Shown: positions 51,326-59,550, numbered from the stretch's first letter. The stretch: 64,000 bases of DNA from Microbaculum marinisediminis (GCF_025397915.1 NZ_JALIDZ010000006.1:309467-373466), one strand, 5' to 3'. Numbers and translations are program-made. Notes: a model not told the origin generated them from the sequence alone.

Positions 51326-52921
51326 GTGGTGAATAAAAAAGCGATCAAGCTGGTTGTCGTTACGTGCTGCTTGGTCATCGCAGGCGTGCCTCCGCTTGCG
51401 TTCGTCCGCTACCTGGAAAATCATGCGGTCTACAGCGCCGAGGAGACCCTCGGCGACTACGCCGGCCGCATGGTCGACCACCTCGAGGTGACGATCGACG
51501 AAGGCGTGCTGGCGCTGACCGATCTGGCGGCCAACGGTGTGATGGCGTGCGATTCGGCCGCGATCGACGCGATGCGCCGGGCTATCTTTGACACCTACGT
51601 TCTGCGCGAGATCGCCGTCGTCGATAGCGACGGCAATACGGTCTGTGCCGACACGATCTTCAAGACCGAGCGGTGGACCCTGTCGCGGCAGGATACCGTG
51701 AACCGCGCGATCGACGTGTCGGTGGTTACCGATGAACAGACCTTCATGCGGTCGCTGGCGCTGCGCTACCGCCCGAGCGAGGATCGGGCGCTGGTCGCCC
51801 ATTTCGCCCCCAATAGCCTCGGCCTCGACGTCCTGCCGGACCGCTGGCGCTCGGCCGGTCTGGCACGGCTGACGCTGCTCGACGGGACGGAGTTCCAGAC
51901 GGTTCCGAACCGGATCGATACCGCGTTCGAGCAGACCGGCGACATGATCGGCGCGATGGCGGTGTCGAACCGGTATCCGCTGAGCGTCGACGTCCGCGTC
52001 GACCGTGAGACGGTGATGCGCGACTACGAGAGTCTCAAGGCATACGCGCTCGTGGCGATGAGCATCTTCGCCTCCATCGTTCTCGGGGTTGCGGTCTTCA
52101 TCGCCCGGCAGCGCCCGTCCGCCAGCGACGACATTTCTCAGGGTCTCAGGGCCGGCGAATTCATCCCCTACTATCAGCCGGTCATCAACCTGAATACCGG
52201 ACGGCTGGAGGGCTGCGAGGTGCTTGTGCGCCGCCGCCGCCGTGACGGCACGATCCAGTCGCCGGCGGCGTTCATCGCCCAGGCCGAGGCGGATGGGCAG
52301 ATCGTTCCGCTGACCCGCCAGCTCATGCGTCTGACGATCGACGATCTCGGCGCGTGCTACGCCAGACGCCGCGGCATGTCGGTCGCGTTCAACCTGTGCG
52401 CCCACCACTTCACCAACGACCAGATCGTCCGCGACGTCGAGGCGATCTTCGCCGAATCGCCGATCAGCCCCTCGCAGCTGATCCTGGAAGTCACCGAGCG
52501 ATTCCCGCTGGACGATACGGCGACGGCCGTCCGGGTGATCGCCGACCTTCAGGCGGTCGGCGCCAAGGTGGCGCTGGACGACGCCGGAACCGGCCACTCG
52601 GGTCTCGCCATGCTGCACCGGCTTGGCATGGATATCGTCAAGATCGACAAGCTGTTCATCGATCCGATCCAGGCGGACACGAAGAACGCTCCGATCGTCG
52701 ACAGCCTCGTCGATCTTGCAAAGAAACTCGGCATGTCGGTGATCGCCGAAGGTGTCGAAACGCTCGATCAGGTAAACTACCTTCGCAGCCACGGGGTCGA
52801 TTCGGCGCAGGGCTATCTGTTCGCCCCGCCGCTGCCCGCCGCGTCCTATATCGCGCTCGTCGAGGCGATGGGCTCGGTTTCGGAGGAGGCCGAGGAGCCG
52901 AAGACGGGGATGGTCGCCTGA
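51326..52921 (+). CDS. CSS-motif sensor EAL-domain phosphodiesterase
   Basis: 531 residues (start GTG at 51326 or 51329). Two membrane helices (about 8-25 and 245-262) flank a periplasmic CSS-type domain with Cys in MACDSAAI and TVCADTI. The cytoplasmic EAL domain follows. The signature is Glu-Val-Leu rather than Glu-Ala-Leu (GCEVLVRRRRRDG); the other metal and catalytic residues are present (AFNLCAHHF, LEVTERFPL, LDDAGTGHSGL, VKIDKLFI, VIAEGVE). Probably hydrolyses cyclic di-GMP under control of periplasmic thiol state, as for related E. coli proteins. Confidence 0.88.
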   Translation: MVNKKAIKLVVVTCCLVIAGVPPLAFVRYLENHAVYSAEETLGDYAGRMVDHLEVTIDEGVLALTDLAANGVMACDSAAIDAMRRAIFDTYVLREIAVVDSDGNTVCADTIFKTERWTLSRQDTVNRAIDVSVVTDEQTFMRSLALRYRPSEDRALVAHFAPNSLGLDVLPDRWRSAGLARLTLLDGTEFQTVPNRIDTAFEQTGDMIGAMAVSNRYPLSVDVRVDRETVMRDYESLKAYALVAMSIFASIVLGVAVFIARQRPSASDDISQGLRAGEFIPYYQPVINLNTGRLEGCEVLVRRRRRDGTIQSPAAFIAQAEADGQIVPLTRQLMRLTIDDLGACYARRRGMSVAFNLCAHHFTNDQIVRDVEAIFAESPISPSQLILEVTERFPLDDTATAVRVIADLQAVGAKVALDDAGTGHSGLAMLHRLGMDIVKIDKLFIDPIQADTKNAPIVDSLVDLAKKLGMSVIAEGVETLDQVNYLRSHGVDSAQGYLFAPPLPAASYIALVEAMGSVSEEAEEPKTGMVA

Positions 52922-52949
52922 CGCTTCCCCGGAGATGGGAGGCAACCGG

Positions 52950-53615
52950 ATGGAAGCGGGCTGGACGACGCCGATCGACATCTATTGCGAGCGGACCGAT
53001 CCGGCATACTGGTCCGAACCGGTCAACGCGATCACCAACGCCGCGTTTCTTCTTGCCGCTCTGGCCGCCTATCTGCGCTGGAAACGCGCGCCCGGCCGCG
53101 ACGGCCCTGCGCTGGCGCTCATCCTCATCCTCACCGCGATCGGCATCGGCTCCTTCCTGTTCCATACCTTCGCTGACCGCTGGTCGGTGCTCGCCGACGT
53201 GATCCCGATCACGATCTTCATCTACGTCTATTTTTTCTTCGCGATCCGCCGCTTCTTCGCCGCGGGCAGGGCGATCGCCCTCCTGGTCACGGCGTTTTTC
53301 CTGGCCGGCTCGCTCGTCGTCGACGCGATCGTGCCGTCGCACGTCCTGAACGGTTCGGTCAGCTACCTGCCGGCGCTGGTCGCGATCCTGATCGTCGGCG
53401 CGCTGGTGATCGGCCAAAGGCCCGATATCGGCTGGCCGGTCCTCGCTGCCGGGGCAATCTTCCTCGTCTCGCTCACGTTCCGCTCGGTCGACATGGCGGT
53501 CTGTGATGCCCTGCCGCTCGGGACGCACTTCCTCTGGCATATGCTGAACGCGCTGACGCTCTACATCCTGTTTCGGGTGCTGATGGATGCCAGGCATGCG
53601 TCCCCGGCAGCGTGA
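52950..53615 (+). CDS. Ceramidase-like (CREST superfamily) membrane protein
   Basis: 221 residues with about seven membrane helices. The ATG at 52950 has GGGAGG 6 bases upstream, better than the ATG at 52935. The N-terminal motif DIYCERTDPAYWSEPVNAITNA, then SFLFHTFADRWSVLAD and the late HFLWHMLNA, supply the Ser, His, Asp and His-x3-His pattern of alkaline ceramidase and related metal-dependent membrane hydrolases. Bacterial members mostly have unknown substrates. Ends 7 bp before the photolyase stop, convergent. Confidence 0.83.
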   Translation: MEAGWTTPIDIYCERTDPAYWSEPVNAITNAAFLLAALAAYLRWKRAPGRDGPALALILILTAIGIGSFLFHTFADRWSVLADVIPITIFIYVYFFFAIRRFFAAGRAIALLVTAFFLAGSLVVDAIVPSHVLNGSVSYLPALVAILIVGALVIGQRPDIGWPVLAAGAIFLVSLTFRSVDMAVCDALPLGTHFLWHMLNALTLYILFRVLMDARHASPAA

Positions 53616-53622
53616 CAGCGGT

Positions 53623-55005
53623 TCATTCCTTCAGTGTCTTGAAGGCCTCCAGCGCCCGCCTGCGCGCGGCTGCGTGATCGACGATCCGGGCAGGGGGGGG
53701 GCCGCCGGTCCGCTCCGGCAGCCATTGCCGCACGTAGGCGCCGTCGGGATCGAATTTTTCCGCCTGCAGGGCGGGATTGAAGACCCGGAAGAACGGTGCT
53801 GGGTCGGCGCCGCAGCCGGCCACCCACTGCCAGCTCGCCGGATTGTTGGCCATGTCGGCATCGACCAGCGTGTCCCAGAACCACGCTTCGCCGGCCCGCC
53901 AGTCGATCATCAGGTCCTTTATCAGGAAGGAGGCGGCGATCATCCGGACGCGGTTGTGCATCCAGCCGGTTGCCCATAGCTGCCGCATGCCGGCATCGAC
54001 GATCGCGTAGCCGGTCCGTCCGCGCTGCCAGGCGCGCAGGCCCCGCGGATCGTCGCGCCACGGGAACCGGTCGAACCGGGCGTCGAGATTGCGCGTCGCC
54101 AGATCGGGATTGTGAAACAGCAGGTGCCAGGAGAACTCCCGCCAGCCGATCTCGGCGAGGAGCTTGTCGGCGCCTTGCCCGTCGTCGCGCGACCGCACCG
54201 CGTGCCAGATCTGGTTGGGGCTGATCTCGCCGAACCGCAGATGCGGCGACAGCATGGTGGTGGCGTCCTTGTCCGGCCGGTCGCGCAGGCGGGCATAATC
54301 GGACAGGCCGGTGTCTAGAAACCGGTCCAGACGCGCGCGGGCCCCGTCCTCGCCGGGGACCCACGTCGCGGCCAGCCCTCCTGACCAGTCCGGTGACCGT
54401 GGCAGCAGGGTCCAGTCGTCCAGCCGGTCGCCGGGAGGGGGCGATTGGGGAGCCGGCGATGCGGGTGCGGTCAGGGCGCCTGGAGCCGGCAGAAGCCGGC
54501 GCGGCGTCCCGGCGGCGAGCGCCGCCTTCCAGAACGGTGTGAAGACCCGGTAGTATGGCGCGCTCGCCGGCTTCAGCGTCCACGGTTCATACAGAAGATT
54601 CGCCGCGAAGCTCTCGACCGTCACACCACCGAGGGTCAGGGCCGACTTCACCCGCGTGTCGACGGCGATTTCCGGCCCGCCGTAGCGCCGGTTCCAGGTC
54701 ACGAGGGAGGCGCCGGTCGAAGCGACGAGGTCGGTAAGCACGTTTTCCGCCGCGCCGCGCCGCAGAACGAGCGGGATGCCGATCGCCGTGAGGCTTTCCC
54801 ACAGGCGCGTCAACGAATGATGCAGCCACCAGCGCGTCGCCCCGCCAAGCGCGCGGATGCCGGCGCTCTCCTCGTCGAGGACGTAGAGGGCGACAACCGG
54901 CAAGCCGCGTCGGACCGACGCATCGAGCGCAGGATTATCCGTGATCCGGAGGTCGTCGCGGAACCAGACGATCGCGCACGGTCGGGTCTTTGAAGTCGCT
55001 GGCAT
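53623..55005 (-). CDS. phrB: Deoxyribodipyrimidine photolyase
   Basis: 460 residues. N-terminal antenna domain (CAIVWFRDDLRITDNPALDA) and C-terminal FAD domain (YARLRDRPDKDATTMLSPHLRFGEISP, WREFSWHLLFHNPDLATRNLDARF, GYAIVDAGMRQLWATGWMHNRVRM, WQWVAGCGADPAPFFRVFNP). This is the pattern of class I CPD photolyases, which repair UV cyclobutane dimers with light. The start is the ATG giving MPATSKT. A run of nine Cs (53693-53701 on the plus strand as G) encodes the Pro-Pro-Pro near the C-terminus. A broken copy of the 5' end lies at 57215-57473. Confidence 0.94.
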   Translation of the reverse strand: MPATSKTRPCAIVWFRDDLRITDNPALDASVRRGLPVVALYVLDEESAGIRALGGATRWWLHHSLTRLWESLTAIGIPLVLRRGAAENVLTDLVASTGASLVTWNRRYGGPEIAVDTRVKSALTLGGVTVESFAANLLYEPWTLKPASAPYYRVFTPFWKAALAAGTPRRLLPAPGALTAPASPAPQSPPPGDRLDDWTLLPRSPDWSGGLAATWVPGEDGARARLDRFLDTGLSDYARLRDRPDKDATTMLSPHLRFGEISPNQIWHAVRSRDDGQGADKLLAEIGWREFSWHLLFHNPDLATRNLDARFDRFPWRDDPRGLRAWQRGRTGYAIVDAGMRQLWATGWMHNRVRMIAASFLIKDLMIDWRAGEAWFWDTLVDADMANNPASWQWVAGCGADPAPFFRVFNPALQAEKFDPDGAYVRQWLPERTGGPPPARIVDHAAARRRALEAFKTLKE

Positions 55006-55378
55006 TGCAACGGGATCCTGTCTTCCGCTTTGCCGAGGCATACGCGTAACGCGATCGACCGGATTGCCGCTTGGGCCGGGATCCCCCGCGGGCGCGCAGG
55101 GGACGGCGGTCGGGCTGTCGACGCACAGGTATGAACAGCCTGGTGGCAAGGTTCAAGGACGCCAGGAATCGGGGGGGGGCATCGTTGCAGTCATCGGCGG
55201 GCGTTCTGGGGCGGCCCTCTCCAGTTATACATGTTGGTCGGCTAAGCCTTGACGGCGGTAAATCGAATTACTTAGCCTCGTTAATGATTGAATCGCCTTT
55301 TCGTTGTTTCGACGGCGTCCTTGCATTTTGCGGGCGCCGATGCCTCGGGCCGTATTTTCAGAAGGGAGTTTTGACGTC
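55006..55378. other. Intergenic region between phrB and the RCC1 gene
   Basis: About 370 bp with divergent control regions. The first 80 bp (to about 55085) are similar to 57480-57545 beyond the broken phrB copy. A run of nine Gs lies at 55171-55179. No gene is seen here. An AGGGAG-type ribosome site for the RCC1 gene lies at 55363-55368. Confidence 0.6.
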
Positions 55379-57151
55379 ATGCGTATCCGTACGTCTTTGA
55401 ATTTTATCCAGAAAACAGCTCTGTCCGTGCTGATAGCCGGCGGCGCTTTGGCGTCAGCGGGCGTCACGGCGGAGGCCGGGCCGACCTGGACGGACTTGTC
55501 GGGCCCCTCCGGATCAACGGCTTATGGCGAGACGGCCGGGTTTACGGCAACCGTCTACGGCAGCGTCCCGGGAGGGATGGTAACGCTCCAGGAGGGATCG
55601 AAGGAACTCGCCACCGGAGTGCTGCAATCGCCGCTCGGCGTGAAAGGCGTTATCTCCCCCGGCCAGCACCACACCTGCGCCGTCACCGCCGCGGGCGCCG
55701 CGATGTGCTGGGGCAGGAACGAACAGGGCCAGATCGGGGATGGCACGACATCCGATCGCGACGCACCGGTCCCGGTTGATACGCTGGGCTCCGGCGTCAT
55801 AGCGGTCGCATCGTCGTATTTCCACTCGTGCGCCCTGACACAGGACGGTGCCGTCAAGTGCTGGGGCTACAACTTCAGCGGTCAGGTCGGTGACGGCTCC
55901 AACATGCAACGCCTCCGTCCGGTTCAGGTCGCCGGCCTGACGTCGGGTGTCGTGGCGATCACCGGAGGCGGCTACCACACCTGTGCGCTGACGAACGAGG
56001 GCGCCGTGAAATGTTGGGGAGCCAACGCCTTCGGTCAGCTTGGCAACGGCAATACGGACGACCACAACGCGCCGGTGCAGGTCTCGGGCCTGACCTCGGG
56101 CGTCACCGCGATCAAGAGCGGGACCAATCATACCTGCGCGCTGACCGACGAAGGCGCGGTCTCCTGCTGGGGCCGCAACACGTACGGTGAACTCGGCAAC
56201 AACACAACGGGCAACAGCCCGATCCCGGTCCCGGTCAGCAACATGACATCGGGCGTCGTCTCGATCACTGGCGGCTTCTATCACAGCTGCGGCGTGACCG
56301 GCGGAGGCGCGGCCCGGTGCTGGGGGCAGAACGATTATGGACAGCTCGGTGACGATTCGGCGACGGACTCCCCCGTCCCCGTCCCGGTGACCGGCCTGAC
56401 GACCGGTGTCGCGGCGGTCAGCTCGGGGAATTACTTCTCGTGTGCGCTTCTCACGACCGGAGGCGTGAAGTGCTGGGGCCGGTCCGGAGGCAGCAATGGC
56501 AGCCTGGGAAATGGGGACACCTCGTCAAGCCCGACACCCGTGCAGGTCACCGGGCTGACGTCCGGGGTCGTCTCGGTCGACTCGAACTACGACCATTCCT
56601 GTGCGGTCACGAACACGGGCGCTGCGAAGTGCTGGGGCGATAATTTCTTCGGTCAGACCGGCGACGGCAACAAGCCGACGGACGCCATCGCGCCCGTCGA
56701 TGTCGTCGGTTTCGGAGACCACGCAACGCTGGTCCCAGCCAAGCTGCAGATCGGGACTAGTGAACTGAATGCGGGCACGCGCACGCTCGTGGCCCATTTC
56801 GGCGGCGACGCGAACAATCTGGCCAGCACGTCCGAAGGGCTCGCGCATACGGTCACCAAGGGCAAAAGCCTGGTCAAGACGATCAAGGTCAAGCCGAGGA
56901 AGCCCACCGTCGGCAAGACCGCGCGCATCACGATCCGGCTCAAGGCGAAGAAGCCGTCGACCGGCAAGCCGAAGGGCAAGCTTGTTCTCAAGGACGGTCG
57001 GAAAAAGCTCGGCACCTTCAAGGTCAGGCGGGGAAAGGCCTCGGTGAAGACCAGATTCGCCAAATCCGGAAAACACAAGCTCAAGGCCGTCTACAAGGGC
57101 GACAAGAACTGGAAGAAGAGCACGGGCAAGAAGACCGTAAAGGTGAAGTGA
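55379..57151 (+). CDS. Secreted RCC1-propeller protein with Ig-like domains
   Basis: 590 residues from the ATG with GAAGGGAG upstream. A signal peptide (about 1-33) is followed by an Ig-like half-domain (GETAGFTATVYGS, MVTLQEGSKELATGVL). Seven RCC1-type repeats occupy about residues 88-445, each with a HTCAL and a KCWG element, so each blade has a Cys pair. Then comes the second half of an Ig-like domain (LVAHFGGDANNLASTSEG) and finally a Lys-rich Ig-like domain ending KKTVKVK. Likely an exported or surface binding protein; the partner is unknown. It stands alone between phrB and its broken copy. Confidence 0.85.
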   Translation: MRIRTSLNFIQKTALSVLIAGGALASAGVTAEAGPTWTDLSGPSGSTAYGETAGFTATVYGSVPGGMVTLQEGSKELATGVLQSPLGVKGVISPGQHHTCAVTAAGAAMCWGRNEQGQIGDGTTSDRDAPVPVDTLGSGVIAVASSYFHSCALTQDGAVKCWGYNFSGQVGDGSNMQRLRPVQVAGLTSGVVAITGGGYHTCALTNEGAVKCWGANAFGQLGNGNTDDHNAPVQVSGLTSGVTAIKSGTNHTCALTDEGAVSCWGRNTYGELGNNTTGNSPIPVPVSNMTSGVVSITGGFYHSCGVTGGGAARCWGQNDYGQLGDDSATDSPVPVPVTGLTTGVAAVSSGNYFSCALLTTGGVKCWGRSGGSNGSLGNGDTSSSPTPVQVTGLTSGVVSVDSNYDHSCAVTNTGAAKCWGDNFFGQTGDGNKPTDAIAPVDVVGFGDHATLVPAKLQIGTSELNAGTRTLVAHFGGDANNLASTSEGLAHTVTKGKSLVKTIKVKPRKPTVGKTARITIRLKAKKPSTGKPKGKLVLKDGRKKLGTFKVRRGKASVKTRFAKSGKHKLKAVYKGDKNWKKSTGKKTVKVK

Positions 57152-57214
57152 GGTTCGCCGAGGCCCTATGACGGGCCCGGACACCGGATCGTGAGGAGGG
57201 ACCGACGCGCCCGC

Positions 57215-57473
57215 GGCGCCAAGTAGCCCCTCCGACGACGAGCGGGGAAGCCGATCACCGTGAGGCTTTCCCGCGGCGCGTCAGCGAAGGATGCAGCCGC
57301 CAGCGATTCGCCGCGCCAAGCGCGCGGATCGCACTGTTTTCGGCGAGACCTTAGAAAGTGACGACGGGCGGTCCGCGCCGGACCGACGCATCGAGCGCGG
57401 GATTGTCCGTGATCGGCAGGTCGTCGCGGAACCAGACGATAGCACTTCCGTTGGTGTCGGGTGAGGCTGGCAT
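57215..57473 (-). pseudogene. Broken 5' copy of phrB
   Basis: On the minus strand an ATG at 57473 opens a frame reading AIVWFRDDLPITDNPALDA, nearly identical to phrB, but it meets a TAA about 40 codons in. Nucleotide similarity to phrB continues past that stop to about 57215, and on the other side into about 70 bp of the phrB upstream region (57474-57545). The orientation is the same as phrB, so the two copies are direct repeats flanking the RCC1 gene. The copy is truncated and cannot make photolyase. Confidence 0.88.
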
Positions 57474-57574
57474 CGCGACAGGGCCTTATCTTCCGCTCTG
57501 CCGATGCATACGTGTCCCTACGCCGACCGGATCGCCGGTCGGGATTGGCAGGTTTCGCCATTTCGAAGGAGAAA

Positions 57575-57595
57575 GGTGGCTCCCCGGGCCGGACT
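57575..57595. repeat. Attachment-site repeat, left end of element 1
   Basis: A 21-bp sequence identical to 61541-61561, where it forms the T-loop, T-stem and acceptor 3' strand of a tRNA-Asn gene. The similarity stops exactly at both ends of the 21 bp. Here no other tRNA part is present, as expected for the displaced fragment left by a tRNA-specific integrase. Confidence 0.82.
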
Positions 57596-57688
57596 GTTTG
57601 AGGAAATCGAACCGACATCGACGCCTGCATAAAGACCTTTTGTTGCAATGGTTTGGCGGAAGTGCGATCTAAACAATCGCCACGCGTT

Positions 57689-57718
57689 GGTGTACCTTTT
57701 CGGGTATCGTCAGTGTAC
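57689..57718. repeat. Putative arm-type integrase sites, left side
   Basis: GGTGTACC at 57689-57696 and GTGTAC at 57713-57718, about 100 bp inside the left repeat. The same octamer recurs near the right end (61454-61485) and at 58364-58371, where GGTGTATC follows at 58376-58383. Confidence 0.45.
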
Positions 57719-57899
57719 TCCATCGTCAAGCCTCATCGACTGGAGGCGGTTCGAAGACGCCCTGACCGGACGTCCACGGTGATGTTCATGTGGGCAGACA
57801 CCGACTAGCAGAGCCGACCCGCATGGGGGACGATCTCGGATGCGGGAAAGTTTCCGTAAAAACAATAGGTTAAGAGAAAATCTCGTGCTAAGGCGAGCG

Positions 57900-57914
57900 C
57901 TCCCTATAGCGAGA
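57900..57914 (+). promoter_or_regulatory. T7-like phage RNA polymerase promoter motif
   Basis: CTCCCTATAGCGAGA matches the core of the T7 promoter (CTCACTATAGGGAGA) at 13 of 15 positions, from -9 to +6. Transcription would start at G57909, 19 bases before the 53-codon gene. The distal -17 to -10 part does not match, and no phage RNA polymerase gene is in the window. Confidence 0.35.
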
Positions 57915-57927
57915 ATGGAGCGATGAC

Positions 57928-58089
57928 ATGCTGTTCAAGACACGCCGTATCGGGCTGGAGATCACCCGCGCAAGCCTTTACGTCCGTATCGGTTCGTTGC
58001 GGGGGTTTGAGGCGTTCATCCGCCCCGGCTCGGGGCTGTCCACCTGGAACCTGTTTGTGAAGGATGAGCCGAACTACGAGCCGTGCTAG
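57928..58089 (+). CDS. Small protein of element 1, unknown function
   Basis: 53 residues, starting MLFKTRRIGLEITRASLYVR and ending PNYEPC. A GGAG ribosome site lies 8 bases before the ATG. Codon use is GC-rich in third positions, unlike the flanking non-coding DNA, which supports coding. The pattern (basic amphipathic start, FIRPGSGLSTWNLFV) is not one I recognise. It may be a phage-derived small protein. Confidence 0.55.
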   Translation: MLFKTRRIGLEITRASLYVRIGSLRGFEAFIRPGSGLSTWNLFVKDEPNYEPC

Positions 58090-58516
58090 AACGCGCTCAC
58101 GAGTCCATCAGCGGGCGTTTGGTGCTTCGGGCTACCCCTGTAGCCAAAGGCCTCGCCTTGCCCGCCCTGCCCCCCTTCGTGGGCGCTGGTGGGCTTACTC
58201 CTGATCGGGGAGCGTAGTCCGTTCTGGTGCCCTCACCAACGACCACGCAGCGGGGGTGTGGGGTGATCCTTCGCCCGACACATTCTTCAGCGTTCACTAG
58301 GGTTTTGAATTAGGGACCCCCTTAGAGGGAGAGCGATAGCTCTTCCCCTAATGGTTCCATTAAGGTGTACCTTAAGGTGTATCTAAATGTGACCTCTAAG
58401 AGCCCTTAATGTGCCATGCACAGTGGGGAGGGGGGTAGTGAAGGTGCAATCCACCTACAACACCCTCCCCATGCTCTTTGTATGGTGTTGTTAGCTGCCA
58501 TGAGCGGTGTGGCCAC

Positions 58517-58849
58517 CTACAGCACACACACACCACCTTCCCCTCGGTGGCGGGGCTGAGCCATGTCTTGGGCAGAAAAATCTAAGCCCCCACCCCTTCG
58601 ATAGATCGAACGCTTCGATCCCCCTCTACCGCCGCGCCGATTAGTCAACGGGTCGCTCGGGGTTCCTGTATCGGTTGCTGTCCATCGGCTGCCTTGCCGA
58701 GGCACCCCGCCCATTGGTCGCTGACACGTCCCGCACCGTGCGACCACCGGCATCGCCGCACCTTGGCTCATGGCGGATAACCTACGGCGGACAATCCCTA
58801 GCCTCGCTGTGTCGCTAGGGTGCACGGTGACGACACAAGCGGATGACAC
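58517..58849 (-). CDS. Doubtful open reading frame, unknown
   Basis: 110 codons, ATG at 58849, encoding a basic Gly/Arg-rich sequence with a Cys-x2-Cys (ARCGTCQRPMGG). No family is recognised, no clear ribosome site is seen, and it overlaps the regulatory array before the recombinase. It may be a small Zn-binding phage protein or a chance frame; I lean to chance. Confidence 0.25.
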   Translation of the reverse strand: MSSACVVTVHPSDTARLGIVRRRLSAMSQGAAMPVVARCGTCQRPMGGVPRQGSRWTATDTGTPSDPLTNRRGGRGGSKRSIYRRGGGLDFSAQDMAQPRHRGEGGVCVL

Positions 58850-58890
58850 ACAAAGGGCGTGTCATATGGATTGACTTTCTATTGTGACAC
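58808..58890. repeat. TGTGTC motif array upstream of the serine recombinase
   Basis: Five copies of an octamer close to TGTGTCRY in both orientations: 58808-58815 (+), 58830-58837 (-), 58842-58849 (-), 58858-58865 (+) and 58883-58890 (-). Resolvase res sites are built from inverted TGTC-containing half sites upstream of the resolvase gene, so this may be the recombination and autoregulation site. TTGACT at 58871 could be a -35 box inside the array. Confidence 0.4.
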
Positions 58891-58942
58891 AGATACCCAT
58901 CTAAGCTCTAGACCCTAAGGACACATTCAGGAGCCTTGCACC

Positions 58943-59488
58943 ATGTCTACCCTAGTCGGGTACGCCCGCGTCTCTTCCACCGACCAAGACCTCGACAGCC
59001 AGCTAGACCATCTCCGCAATGCAGGGTGTGGGAAGGTCTTCTCGGAAAAGAGAAGCGGCAAGAGCGCTACCGACCGCGAGCAGCTTGAGCATGCTCTCGA
59101 TTATGTCCGCGAGGGGGATGTGTTCGTCGTGACCCGTCTTGACCGGCTGGCACGGTCCCTTGTCGACCTGAGGAACATCGTCGACCGGCTACAGGCCAAG
59201 GGCGTGGGCTTCCGGGTGCTGTTACAGGAAGGACTCGACACCACGCGGCCCGAGGGACGGCTCATGCTCCACATGCTCGGCTCGTTCGCCGAGTTTGAAC
59301 GCGACCTAATCAAGGAGCGACAGCGTGAGGGGATTGAGAAGGCCAAGGCCAAGGGCGTGTACAAGGGCAGGCCCCCGAGGATCGACGGCGCAGCCATCCG
59401 TCAGTTGAAGGCGCAGGGCGTAGGTGCCACCGAGATAGCCAAGCGGCTTGGGGTGTCCCGCAAGAGCGTCTACAGGGCCCTAGAGTGA
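58943..59488 (+). CDS. Serine recombinase (resolvase/invertase family)
   Basis: 181 residues, full-length small serine recombinase. The catalytic region is LVGYARVSSTDQDLDSQL, with the nucleophile in ARVSS (Ser11 or Ser12); further conserved parts are DVFVVTRLDRLARSLVDL and GRLMLHMLGSFAEFERDLI. The long E helix is followed by a C-terminal helix-turn-helix (ATEIAKRLGVSRKSVYRAL). AGGAG lies 10 bases before the ATG. It would resolve or invert DNA between short sites; the motif array just upstream is the natural candidate. Confidence 0.93.
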   Translation: MSTLVGYARVSSTDQDLDSQLDHLRNAGCGKVFSEKRSGKSATDREQLEHALDYVREGDVFVVTRLDRLARSLVDLRNIVDRLQAKGVGFRVLLQEGLDTTRPEGRLMLHMLGSFAEFERDLIKERQREGIEKAKAKGVYKGRPPRIDGAAIRQLKAQGVGATEIAKRLGVSRKSVYRALE

Positions 59489-59550
59489 GCACAGGGAGTA
59501 ACTACAATACGTCCATCTTAGGTAGGCGTGGTGAAGCACCCTCGCTGGCC

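Larger units (their letters stand above)
58090..58942. other. Long low-coding stretch of element 1
   Basis: About 850 bp between the 53-codon gene and the recombinase. It holds T7/T3-promoter-like CCCTTAGAGGGAGA (58319-58332) overlapping an imperfect hairpin (GGGAGAGC and GCTCTTCCC, 58327-58347), the direct repeats TAAGGTGTA (58361-58369 and 58373-58381), and a TGTGTC motif array at its right end. Minus-strand open frames of 66 codons (58097-58297) and 110 codons (58517-58849) show no recognisable family. Confidence 0.5.

Noticed and set aside
58097..58297. 66-codon minus-strand frame in element 1
   Set aside because: No ribosome site, no family and ordinary shadow-like composition; treated as non-coding.
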